From contig NZ_JAELUP010000065.1 in NCBI RefSeq assembly GCF_016424485.1, positions 287,312 to 351,311 on the forward strand: DNA of 64,000 nt, written 5' to 3'. Below the pieces are notes generated by a model that saw nothing but the letters and a program-made list of their open reading frames with translations, was not told the origin of the DNA and did not search any database. The DNA is from Paenibacillus roseus. Lineage in GTDB: Bacteria > Bacillota > Bacilli > Paenibacillales > Paenibacillaceae. The position numbers were made by a program, and so were the translations under genes. Of the stretch, positions 54,064-62,687 are shown in pieces. Within the stretch, counting starts at the first letter, position 1, and each line of letters opens with the position of its first letter.

Positions 54064-55062
54064 TCACCCCTCCTGGGAAATCGTAATCCGGTTACGCTCA
54101 TGAATCGACTGAAGACAAGCATCAATAACCTTCATATTGTCAATCGCGTCAGACGGAGCGAACTGCGGCGCTTTCTCCCCCCATACAACGGCGGCAAATT
54201 CATCGATCTGCAGGGTGTACGTATTCAAATCCGGTTGCTCGACCTCCCTGCGGCCATCCCTCGTAATAACATAGTAGTTCGGGTTACCGATAAACGAAGA
54301 AGGAACCTCAATCCGGCCGTCGGTTCCCAAAATCTCAAGTGTATTGCGGAAATCCGCCCACATCCCGCAGCCAAAGTTCAACGCTACGCCACCTGAAAAC
54401 TCTAAAATGCCGGACGCCATCATGTCCACATTGTCATGCTCCGGCGAGAGCAACCCGTGTACTGTCGCTGCTTGCGGCTCCTCATCAAGCAATAGGCGGG
54501 CCACACTAATCGGATAACAGCCTACATCATAGATGGAACCGCCTCCCCAGGCCTTGCGAAAACGGACATTGGAAGCGTCTCCAGCATTGTTGAAAGTAAA
54601 ATGGCTTTGCAATCCGCGAACCGCCCCGATCTCGCCCGATTGAATGATTTTCTTGATCTCTTCGTAGCGTGGGTGATGCCGGTACATAAAGGCTTCGGCC
54701 AGATGCACACCCGCAGCGCTGCATGCCTCCACCATTTTGCGCGCTTGTTCTGCGTTTAACGCGATCGGTTTTTCACACAGCACATGCTTGCCCGCCTCCG
54801 CGGCCTTGAACGTCCACTCCATATGCAGATGATTCGGCAGCGGAATATAGACCGCATCAATCGACGGGTCGGCAATCAACTCTTCATAGCTGCCATAAGC
54901 TGTCGGTATATCAAGACTTCTGGCCGTCTCTTCTGCCGTACTTAAATTCCGGCTTGCAATTGCAGCCGCCACTCCGGTCTGTGAAGCGATAATTCCTGGA
55001 ATAACTGCACGCTTGGCAATACCTGCACAACCGAGTATACCCCATCTTAATTTCCTGGACAT
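54064..55062 (-). CDS. Gfo/Idh/MocA-family oxidoreductase
   Basis: A 332-aa NAD(P)-dependent dehydrogenase. The Rossmann motif is WGILGCAGIAKRAVIPG and the catalytic lysine lies in CEKPIALNAEQAR. GGGSIYDVGCYPISVARLLL is a family segment. ATG 55062 follows AAGGAG by 7 bases; the frame extends to 55080 without support. It is the first gene of the Gfo-AKR-cutC operon, which probably handles a sugar or inositol-like compound. Confidence 0.88.
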   Translation of the reverse strand: MSRKLRWGILGCAGIAKRAVIPGIIASQTGVAAAIASRNLSTAEETARSLDIPTAYGSYEELIADPSIDAVYIPLPNHLHMEWTFKAAEAGKHVLCEKPIALNAEQARKMVEACSAAGVHLAEAFMYRHHPRYEEIKKIIQSGEIGAVRGLQSHFTFNNAGDASNVRFRKAWGGGSIYDVGCYPISVARLLLDEEPQAATVHGLLSPEHDNVDMMASGILEFSGGVALNFGCGMWADFRNTLEILGTDGRIEVPSSFIGNPNYYVITRDGRREVEQPDLNTYTLQIDEFAAVVWGEKAPQFAPSDAIDNMKVIDACLQSIHERNRITISQEG

Positions 55063-55361
55063 TGTTACACTCCTTAGCACTTGGAATTACACTCAGTATA
55101 ATGCATCTTTCTGCCCGTTGATATAGAAAGGTTTTCAGGACGATATAACAATATTCATGTGGAGATTGCAATGGACGAGTGTGACAGAGGGGACATCTTA
55201 TCTATGTTAAGGGTTGAAACGAAATAGCGGTAGACTGCCAGCGAGGGGAAACGCAACAGGGCTAGAAGTTCTTACAGATCAAGATTAAAGCCTGGCTTCT
55301 CCTTCCTGCCAAGTTCTGATTTTAAGATTGAAGCTGTTTAAAAATAGCGTGAGCGAACTGT
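55063..55361. other. Intergenic region upstream of the Gfo-AKR-cutC operon
   Basis: No ORF supported. It should hold the operon promoter, which I could not define. Confidence 0.4.
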
Positions 55362-55397
55362 AAAAAGGCCCGAACCTCTTTCGAAGAGGCCCGGGCC
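55362..55397 (-). terminator. Terminator of the 149-aa membrane protein gene
   Basis: GGCCCGGGCCTCTTCGAAAG folds back on AGGTTCGGGCC, then T5 on the minus strand. Confidence 0.82.
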
Positions 55398-55404
55398 GAA
55401 GCGG

Positions 55405-55854
55405 TTATGATTCTGCAGGAAAATCCAGTTCGCCATTGCGCTGCTGTCTCTGGAGGGACAGCCTAAGCGGCAAATGCCAAGCCGTAAGTACCGCAAACAG
55501 GACAAAAAGAATATCCATTTTGCCAAAAAAACTGATGAAATTCTCTGTGAAAATTTGAAATACCACCTTATTCAGCATACTGCCAAACACGTCTTTCATC
55601 ATATAAGCCACAATAAAAAACTTGCCCAGTACAATACCAAGCAGCGCAGAAATAACTGCGGTTGTCTGATTGGCTTTCGTCACATGTTGCGTGAGCAAAT
55701 AGACAACATATCCTGCAAGCCCGCCAATCCCCCAAGCTATAAGGCCAAGCTCGTATTCTGTGATCACAAGGATCAGCGCCCAGACCGCGCCGCCGATAAT
55801 AGAGGCAACTAGCGCTCCTAGTGCAGGCAGAATTATTCTGTTATTGTCCTGCAT
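55405..55854 (-). CDS. Small polytopic membrane protein
   Basis: A 149-aa protein with four or so TM segments (ILPALGALVASIIGGAVWAL; ELGLIAWGIGGLAGYVVYLL; TAVISALLGIVLGKFFIVAY; ILFVLFAVLTAWHLPL). ATG 55854 follows GGAGG by 10 bases; a frame running on to 56109 includes no membrane or domain signal and is untranslated. No family was recognised. Confidence 0.6.
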   Translation of the reverse strand: MQDNNRIILPALGALVASIIGGAVWALILVITEYELGLIAWGIGGLAGYVVYLLTQHVTKANQTTAVISALLGIVLGKFFIVAYMMKDVFGSMLNKVVFQIFTENFISFFGKMDILFVLFAVLTAWHLPLRLSLQRQQRNGELDFPAES

Positions 55855-56265
55855 GTCTTGAATTCCTCCGTTATTATATATTCTCTCTCTTTCTATGAAC
55901 CTCATCATTCGCCTATCGGCCGAATAGACGGACAAATTTGGAACTTTTCCATAGTAGCACATCACATTGTAAAAAACACCAATTATTTGATGCGATTTCG
56001 AGTCCTGACATACTAGCATGATACAAAAGCAGGTAAAGAAATTTAAAGGGTCATCTGAAAGCCGCTTAAAAGCAGCCTGCAGATAACCCTTCAGTTTATC
56101 CACTGTCACAGCGGCAGAGTCGGGTTAGAAGTTTTTGAGAAGTCCTATCAAAATCAACCTCCTCAATAAATTTACTAACTTCCCCGTTGGGACTGTGAAT
56201 GGGAGCGTTCTTTATAACAAGGAGCGGTTCGCCAAGAGAAAGGTGAGCCGGCTCGATACAAGCCT
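55855..56265. other. Intergenic; start of the accessory region
   Basis: No gene with a ribosome site. The upstream leader of the membrane protein gene lies here. A hairpin-like AGCCGCTTAAAAGCAGCC segment lies near 56058. Confidence 0.35.
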
Positions 56266-56454
56266 TTGCTCCATGAGCAACAGTACAGTAGATATGGTGG
56301 GAAAGTTATTCGTGGGATTGCGGCCAGCACAGAGAGCAACTTTTTGAGTAGCTCTGGTCATTATGTTTATCTCGCTGGTCTAATCCGTTATAATACAAGT
56401 ACAGAAACTAACTGGATTAATGGGTATAGTTATACTTCCCATCATAACCTGTAA
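56266..56454 (+). pseudogene. C-terminal remnant of an unidentified protein
   Basis: The frame ending TAA 56454 reads GKVIRGIAASTESNFLSSSG, then HYVYLAGLIRYNTSTE and a YTSHHN tail, which looks like the end of a secreted beta-rich protein. No good start or ribosome site precedes it, and the preceding sequence is in other frames. I cannot name the family. Confidence 0.35.
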
Positions 56455-56490
56455 TAGAAGTTTACTTATTGACTTTTTTAAACATTTTTC

Positions 56491-56523
56491 CACACAGTCG
56501 ACTTGAGAATATTGACTGTGTGG
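56491..56523. terminator. Hairpin, possible terminator
   Basis: CCACACAGTC pairs perfectly with GACTGTGTGG around a 13-base loop. No T-run; it lies between the two pseudogenes. Confidence 0.4.
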
Positions 56524-56561
56524 ATGATGTATTTTAACAGGTAGAGCAGAGAGGAATTGTT

Positions 56562-57100
56562 ATGAAAAAAAATCCTTTATTGTATTGTCCTTAATATGTG
56601 TTATTTCAATTTCAATAAATGTACTGTCAGCAGTAAATGATAGTAAAGCCAAAAAGTCTTTTTTATTTGAAACTTACAGTCACTTAGTTGGTTTTTTTAA
56701 AACATTGGATAATTTAGGAGAGTCAATACATGACAAGGACAATGAAAGAATTGCTTATAATATCTCGGAGTTAGCAATAGTGAGTGCAAAGCTCGACAGT
56801 TCCATTTCCACATTAAGCACGCTCTCTCGATCCAATTATATTCAAAATGGATTCCAAGAGTTGTATAAAATAATTTCGACGGCAGTAACAACAAGAGATA
56901 AAAAATCCGAACAGGTCAATTATCAATTATCGCAATATAAAGAGGAAATTTAAAAAGTAATTCAAAAATTATCTCCTAACGAAGAACTACGTGATAATGG
57001 ATACGGTGATCTTTTAATAAACCCTAATTATTCGCTGAGTATTAAGAAGGTTCTTCATGCAATTAACGAAACATTGGAGAAATTGTCTTCTAGCCGTTAA
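56562..57100 (+). pseudogene. Secreted helical protein, frameshifted and interrupted
   Basis: ATG 56562 after AGAGG opens MKK but stops after 10 codons. One extra A in the run of eight A (56565-56572) would give a clean signal peptide (KSFIVLSLICVISISINVLS) joined to the 122-aa frame below. That frame meets TAA at 56951, after which the sense frame continues (KVIQKLSPNEELRDNGYGDL; SIKKVLHAINETLEKL) to TAA 57100. Both defects suggest a true pseudogene. The mature protein is helical; no family was recognised. Confidence 0.55.
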
Positions 57101-57219
57101 AATCTTGTTTGAGTTGGTTTTTCTATTGCTTCATAGCAAGTGTAACGAAGGGAAACATTCGAGTTGTCAAAAAAAGGGGTCTGTCAAATCTTTTGTGTAA
57201 ACTCATTTAAAAGACTTCT

Positions 57220-57480
57220 CCCCTCGGGGCTCTGGCGGATACTTAAAAAAGGTAGCCAGTTCATCCCAGTTTATTGCGTCAAGAGCGAAGGATGAGGGGA
57301 TACTTCGTTCCCCAGGCTTCCTCGAATCGATTGAGTTCGACAAGAGCCATTTCTTCCGATACAGCTTTGTAAATGGGCTTCAGATTCAGATCGGCAGTTA
57401 CCTTTTTCAAATCCTTGTAACAGAGATAGCGCGTGGAGTTGCAAATTTGGTAGATGATGCATTTGCTTTTCATTTTCTTT
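57220..57480 (-). mobile_element. IS256-type transposase C-terminal fragment
   Basis: On the minus strand KPIYKAVSEEMALVELNRFE then EAWGTKYPLILRSW match the C-terminal part of IS256-family (mutator) transposases. NWDELATFFKYP follows after a frameshift. The N-terminal DDE domain and terminal inverted repeats were not found. It is a dead fragment; frames between 57480 and 57650 could not be assigned. Confidence 0.6.
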
Positions 57481-57660
57481 GCTCAGTTGCTTCAACTTGT
57501 CCAGTACTTCCTTCGTACAATAGCCTAACGAAAATACTCGCATATCCGCAATGCGGGAAGTCAACTCATCGGAAGTCGATGAGCATCTTCCGTACATCGA
57601 TACCCATGGTTGACGCTGAACTCTTCCTTGCATATTTGATTATCTAAAAAGAGGTGCGAC

Positions 57661-57882
57661 ATGAGTGATACCTATCAAGTCTATATTGCCGATGGTCGGA
57701 AGCATTTCCTTCATGGTACTGCTGGTCATTCATGTTCAGCATACGCATTATCCATTGTCCCCACCGTATTGGAGTGGATGGAGCTTGACGTTAAGCCGAC
57801 CTATGACATTACAGAACGTCTTCAAACCGTTATACAGCAACTGGAAATTAGAAAACAAAACGGCTGGAAAAGCCGATCTTAG
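57661..57882 (+). CDS. 73-aa hypothetical protein
   Basis: The ORF (MSDTYQVYIADGRKHFLHG, SIVPTVLEWMELDV) ends 5 bases before the next ORF's start and is preceded by AAAGAGGTG. It has no recognised domain. It is probably co-transcribed with the interrupted zinc-ribbon gene. Confidence 0.4.
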   Translation: MSDTYQVYIADGRKHFLHGTAGHSCSAYALSIVPTVLEWMELDVKPTYDITERLQTVIQQLEIRKQNGWKSRS

Positions 57883-57887
57883 AAGGG

Positions 57888-58616
57888 GTGGCTTTGCTAA
57901 ACAGCTACCAGCCCTATTTTGCTTATTTACTTTTGGAATGGACAGAAAGGCTGAAGCAGGCGCGGCAGCAAGCGTATGAGGATGTGGAGAGGTTACTTTC
58001 CACCGATGAACCGATCCAACTACCTAAAAAGCTTGAAAAAACACAGCAGCAACTACGTGTGCTTTGGTATGATGTGCTAGATGTGGATGTAACTGATGAG
58101 CCAATTCAAGATAGGCTGAGTAGCTTCTATGCAGCTAACAGCAACAATTCCTCCCGCTTTGCCTTTCGGTCATTACAGCTTCGCTATACCCCAATGAAAG
58201 AAGGAACGTTTACAGAGTTGCTAGAGGTTCAGAGCCTGTTCGATATACCTAACTTTTTTGTGCGTGAATGTCTTCGCCATGAGTTGCCTTTTCGGATATG
58301 CTAAAATTGTGGTCGCTACTTTGCACTGAGTCGTAACAAAAATGCAGAATATTGTGAGCGTCCATTTGCCATTCCTACGAAAACCTGTAAGGAAATCGGC
58401 GCACTTAGCCAGTGGGAACGAAAAAAGGCGGATTCACCCGCACTCAAGGCATACATACGAGAATACAAACGACGCTTTGCCTGGATTAGATATGGAAAAA
58501 CAACAGAGGAACTTTGCTATCAGTGGGCTGAGTTTGCGAAGCTCAATCGGGATGCTTGTCTGCGTGGAGAGTTCACTGTTGAAACTTTTTTAGAGTGGTT
58601 AAAGCTAGACATGTAG
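57888..58616 (+). pseudogene. Zinc-ribbon protein (DUF6076-like) interrupted by one stop codon
   Basis: The sense frame from 57888 is open for 138 codons to TAA 58302-58304, then continues without a shift to TAG 58616. The break falls within a zinc ribbon: RIC-stop-NCGRYFALSRN, followed later by EYCERPF. A single change of the stop (TAA from AAA, giving Lys) would restore ICKNCGRYF. The rest is helical (TYIREYKRRFAWIR-like region near 58460). Similar Paenibacillus proteins are annotated DUF6076; that label is from memory. Confidence 0.5.
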
Positions 58617-58691
58617 CAAATCTGAGCGCTATTGATTAGGCTGTTCCTTGCGATATTATTGTGTTCTGACCGGTGTCGTTCTAAAGCATAA

Positions 58692-58717
58692 AAGGCTCCC
58701 AAATATGTGGGAGCCTT
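58692..58717 (-). terminator. Terminator of the TIR-like operon
   Basis: AAGGCTCCCA and TGGGAGCCTT form a 10-bp perfect stem with a 6-base loop, then TTTT on the minus strand. Confidence 0.75.
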
Positions 58718-58742
58718 CAGTAAATGTTTATCCAGTTTTAAT

Positions 58743-58994
58743 TTAAACAAACGACGGCTTTCTTGAATCAACGTTTCCTGTAAGAACTTTTACGTATTCT
58801 TTATCTACACCTTCAACTGAAGGACCAACGTAGATAACGCCAACTCCGCCGTTTTTAGTAGCCAATAACACTTTTGATGCTTGATCAACATGATCTTTGC
58901 CCTTAGTGTCAATAATTATTGATTGAGATAGCAACTTTGACATTTTATAACCAGGAGCGACCCCATGTCGACGATTACGTCTGCTATGCTTCAT
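58743..58994 (-). CDS. 83-aa protein coupled to the TIR-like gene
   Basis: A basic N-terminus (MKHSRRNRRHG) is followed by KMSKLLSQSIIIDTKGKDHV and GGVGVIYVGPSVEGVDKEYV, a small alpha/beta pattern. The start overlaps the TIR-like gene's stop by four bases (ATGA), so the two are co-translated; a terminator follows the stop. No family was recognised. As a partner of a TIR protein it could be an inhibitor, adaptor or regulator. Confidence 0.55.
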   Translation of the reverse strand: MKHSRRNRRHGVAPGYKMSKLLSQSIIIDTKGKDHVDQASKVLLATKNGGVGVIYVGPSVEGVDKEYVKVLTGNVDSRKPSFV

Positions 58995-60013
58995 ACAGAA
59001 TCCCCTCCTACTAGAAGATTAATCGTTCGTAAAAGCTCATTATTATTTGTAACGATAGCACTCAACTGATCATCATCCAGTGTATACCTGCCTGAAAAAT
59101 GAATGGATAGAACATGCTCTTTACCTAAAGGATAGCATAAAATATATACCCGTTCAACTTCAATCCGATTATAAAAAGACCATTTTGAATTCAAATAGGC
59201 ATCTAAAACATATATAGGTTGTTGCCCCGACTCTGTTCGTTCTTGGTTTTCACTAAAAGCAAAAAAACGCCCTCTTCCAACATTGCCTCCAACTTGTCCA
59301 ATTCCATCATTTCCTTGTATTTTCCAAAGTGCCGCACCTGTAACAATACATTCCGTTGGTGGAATAATAGACGTTCTGATTGCCTCACTCAGCGCATTAT
59401 AACGCTCCTTTTCATCAGGAATTGTAGCATTTTTGTTGTACGTCCAAAAGAAATGTAAAATCCGTCGTTTACGTTCATTTTCTTCTTCAAGTTTCTTTAA
59501 TTCAACACGAGGGTCTAAATAATAACCTTCAATCTGAATTCTCTTTATCAGGAATTGGCAAGCCACTGAAACAGCAGACTCGTAATTCTCATCAGTACGC
59601 ACCTCATATTTAAGTAGCGTCAGACCTTGAAGATCAGTCAGAATATGAAAATCACTAACCTTCTCTTGGTTTATGAGATCATCTCGTTCTTTTACTTCAT
59701 TGGGGACAATTGCAAACACACGTTGCCGTCGCAGTCTTCCCCAAAATAATCCCATTTCAAATATCGTATTGTCTCGGGTAATAAAAAGATACTTACCTCG
59801 ATGAAATGCAACATCATCTGGAGCAAAAACGAATACCCCAAAGTCATTATTGTCCAATTGCTTTTCCAGGGACTCCATCGTATATTCATTGCCTTGAAAA
59901 GCACCACTATACCACGAAGTCACCTGAGCATGGTAACTGATTTGTGAATGAATTGCATTGGCTAAATCCATCGCTTCTCGTGAAGATCCTATAAAAACAT
60001 TTGGCCTTGTCAC
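58991..60013 (-). CDS. TIR-like (Cap12/Pycsar-type) putative nucleotide-binding protein with C-terminal sensor-like domain
   Basis: A 340-aa protein. Residues about 1-150 match the TIR-like domain of predicted nucleotide-binding proteins (VFIGSSREAMDLANAIHSQI; FGVFVFAPDDV; RDNTIFEMGLFWGRL, with the catalytic-type Glu). Members degrade NAD+ in CBASS and Pycsar systems. Residues about 170-340 have a GAF-like layout (ECIVTGAALWKIQG; ERVYILCYPLGKEHVLSI) and do not look like STING. GTG 60013 lies 8 bases after GGGGAG. An extended -10 (TGGTATAAT, 60058-60050) precedes it. No cyclase gene is adjacent. Confidence 0.72.
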   Translation of the reverse strand: MTRPNVFIGSSREAMDLANAIHSQISYHAQVTSWYSGAFQGNEYTMESLEKQLDNNDFGVFVFAPDDVAFHRGKYLFITRDNTIFEMGLFWGRLRRQRVFAIVPNEVKERDDLINQEKVSDFHILTDLQGLTLLKYEVRTDENYESAVSVACQFLIKRIQIEGYYLDPRVELKKLEEENERKRRILHFFWTYNKNATIPDEKERYNALSEAIRTSIIPPTECIVTGAALWKIQGNDGIGQVGGNVGRGRFFAFSENQERTESGQQPIYVLDAYLNSKWSFYNRIEVERVYILCYPLGKEHVLSIHFSGRYTLDDDQLSAIVTNNNELLRTINLLVGGDSV

Positions 60014-60049
60014 ATCCACAACTCCCCAAAACACAGTAAATGTCTTCTA

Positions 60050-60058
60050 ATTATACCA
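60050..60058 (-). promoter_or_regulatory. Extended -10 promoter of the TIR-like operon
   Basis: TG-G-TATAAT on the minus strand, with no good -35. The leader would be about 30 bases. Confidence 0.45.
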
Positions 60059-60656
60059 TAATTACTTTGAGTTCAGTTACTATATTAATAGTCAATAGGA
60101 TTATTTACTTGATGATTGAAGTAGATAGGGGTATCAGGGGCAGACCCTGACAAACGAATTTTGGAGACCAAATTCAGTGCTTGCTACAACACGAGACAGT
60201 AGTCGCGTGTTGCTTTGAATATCTACCAGCGGAGAAAAAAAGAGAAGCAAACAAGCAGCATTTCGCCTTTAACAGTAGCGGGATAGTGGTAAATAATACC
60301 CTCCACATTAATAACGGTCAGCATGTCGGTATTATCATCATAATGGCATGCTCGAAGCTGCATCTGGAGCCAACTCCTCCCGATTACTCATGACCTCAAT
60401 AAGCAGGTTCGCTCCAAGTCTGAACCCATGGAGAAAGGCAGCTTCCACATGCATACTACTTGCATTGAGGCGATGCTTAATAACAGAAAAATAATAGATC
60501 TATAAAAACCTTTCCACTTCATTTTTTAAACATAATGTGTAACAAACTTAGGTCTTTCTTATAAAGTCTTAGAAGTCTGTCTGCCATTGTTTTCTCCTTT
60601 AGTCTTTCAGATAACGTTTTTGTATTCACAAACCCTCATTCGGCACTGGGAGAGAC
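60059..60656. other. AT-rich spacer; no gene supported
   Basis: A 70-codon plus-strand frame (60181-60393) lacks a ribosome site and homology cues. CAGGGGCAGACCCTG near 60137 is a short inverted repeat. Confidence 0.4.
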
Positions 60657-60684
60657 AACCTTGAGGATTTCCGCCCTCAAGGTT
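60657..60684 (-). terminator. Terminator after the immunity gene
   Basis: AACCTTGAGG (60657-60666) pairs perfectly with CCTCAAGGTT (60675-60684), just after the stop at 60698. No T-run follows. Confidence 0.55.
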
Positions 60685-60697
60685 GGTAAAATACTTA

Positions 60698-61255
60698 TTA
60701 TGAAAACTGCTTTAGAAAAGCATATATCCAATCAATATTGGAGTTGTATTCCTTTTGGTTACGTTCCCACTGCTCAATAAATCTTTGTTTGCAACTTTCA
60801 TCGTAGGAATATACTATTTGAATTTTCTCCACAAACTCTTTGCTACCACCCAAGATTGCATGACCTTCGTGTGAAATTAATATTCCCCAACTACCATTAG
60901 TTGAATAAATTGCGCTTTCTAATACGATTGGTAGATTTGTATACTCCTCATAACTAGATGAATTTTTCCCCACCCAATGACCAGATTCGTATGAATCATT
61001 TGATAATAAAGTAGAAAAACAATCCCCTTCAATTTCAGAGATATAAAATTGTTCTTCTCCAATATGAGTAATAGATTGAATAAGCGCCTTAAACTGCTCT
61101 TTTTGAAGATAGTACCCTTCTGTAGGGAACAAAAGCAATTTAGCTTGAATATTATCAGCATAAACATCATCATCAAAAGGATCTTTATTCTTAAACACTT
61201 TTAAGAAATTACTCTCAAGAATCTTAACATTCTCAATATTAACGATTTTTTTCAT
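60698..61255 (-). CDS. Putative immunity protein of the RHS toxin
   Basis: A 185-aa soluble acidic protein (ILESNFLKVFKNKDPFDDDV; STNGSWGILISHEGHAILGG; YSYDESCKQRFIEQW) of a type found beside polymorphic toxins. Its ATG lies one base after the restored stop of the RHS toxin (TGA-T-ATG), so it was translated with the toxin. The reading frame is intact. No named immunity family was recognised. Confidence 0.6.
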   Translation of the reverse strand: MKKIVNIENVKILESNFLKVFKNKDPFDDDVYADNIQAKLLLFPTEGYYLQKEQFKALIQSITHIGEEQFYISEIEGDCFSTLLSNDSYESGHWVGKNSSSYEEYTNLPIVLESAIYSTNGSWGILISHEGHAILGGSKEFVEKIQIVYSYDESCKQRFIEQWERNQKEYNSNIDWIYAFLKQFS

Positions 61256-61256
61256 A

Positions 61257-62655
61257 TCATTTCTCCAAGAATTTGATTTTTCTTACTCCACTTATTCCGT
61301 TTACATCAATTGTAGGAGGGCCAGATTTGGAAGCTGCACGATAGGTGAAGGTGACACCATTAGCATCTTTACCAACAAAGACCCCTGAAGAGACTTCTTT
61401 ATAGCTACTAACCTGCTCCTTGAAGAATCCAAAAGCATCATTAGCATTTCCAATATTTTTTTAATATCTTTTTGATCAGCTTGGGATAATTTCTTTAAAT
61501 CCCCCGAACTGAGTTTACCCCAACAGTTCGTATTATGCACCCATATTCCAATATCCGTCACATAATACGTATGGAAGTCCGCAACGGTAAAATTGTAGAC
61601 CGTACCTGGCTCATCAAGCTTAACGAACTCAACCTTGTCAATCGTCAGATAGCTTCCATCAGCCTTTTGGAGTTTGTCACCTACTTGAAGTTCATCGGCG
61701 AAGACCACCCTTTACCTTCTACCCAAAACGGATGATTATCGGTCGTCTCGATGATTTGCTCCTCAACGTACAGCTTGATTATATCATCCCGTTGGTTGCG
61801 GTATAAAGCAGTTACTTCTTTGTATGCCAACTTGCCGTTAGAATCATATTCAGACTTAGCAAGAACCTTATCTCCGACCTCAATGTCTTCAATATTTTTC
61901 TCCCCTTCGTCTGTAAGAACTTTTGTTCCCGCGGTAAAGCAATTACAAGCCTTTATTGCGTTTTTGAGAAAATCTTGACCTTTATTCGTTAACTTACTCA
62001 CTTTCCCCTGTGGGGTTACTTCTATAAATATCATTCCTGCTGCCAAAAATTGCTCTAATGAATAGGGATTTTCTTTTGAAATTCTGTAGTATTCATTTAA
62101 CTCCGACAGGGTTCCCATTGACCAGTAATCAGCAGCTGAATAATAGGAGGAATGTGCTTGTTTTAGAAATTCCCACTCTATTTTTGCCTGCTCTTTTACA
62201 CTTTCCCAAGCGGCTTTACAATACTTCTTCCCTAGCCATTCTGTAAAACAATGTCCAGATGGATCAATATACCTTAACGGGTTATTAGCAGTATACGTAT
62301 ACAGGTTTAACGTCAGCGGATTCGTGATATCCCCTTCATACGTATCCTTACTTATAAAACGTCCTACACTTGGATCATACCATCGCGCTCGCAAATATTG
62401 CAATTGGGTTGTCCGATCCCATAGTTCCCCTGAATAGCGGAACGAGTTGTCCACCGTCTCCTGTTCAATCAGCTTACCTTCATGGTTATATGTCATCGAC
62501 TCCAGTTGCTGATACTGCCCACCACGCCACATTTCGCTTCGAATGATTTCCTCTAGCACATCGCTCGTACTGCGTGTCCGATTTCCTTCGGGATCAGCGC
62601 TTGTCATTTGCCGATTAATATAATTGTCAGCAGAAAATAAAGTCTTAGACTATCG
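61257..62655 (-). pseudogene. Orphan RHS-core/HINT polymorphic toxin with two frameshifts
   Basis: The 3' part of an RHS gene. The core motif is LRARWYDPSVGRFISKDTY, then NLYTYTANNPLRYIDPSGH. A HINT domain follows (CFTAGTKVLTDEGEKNIEDI; TTDNHPFWVEGKGW). The first frameshift is at 61720 or so: one missing G after KGW; the next frame gives VFADELQVGDKL and FHTYYVTDIGIWVHN, completing HINT. The second is near 61460, in an A7 run; the third frame gives the toxin tip (FFKEQVSSYKEVSSGVFVG; TFTYRAASKSGPPTIDVNG) to TGA 61257. The N-terminal YD-repeat body is missing and the frame closes near 62656. Without a delivery body it is an orphan tip. Confidence 0.65.
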
Positions 62656-62687
62656 CTGTGTTTATTGAACTAAAGTTCTTCGTTAGT

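Noticed and set aside
58991..60013. TIR-STING (CBASS Cap12) assignment
   Set aside because: The C-terminal half lacks STING-like features and no CD-NTase gene is adjacent.
60181..60393. A 70-codon ORF
   Set aside because: No ribosome site, low-complexity isoleucine tract, no recognised domain and no partner genes.
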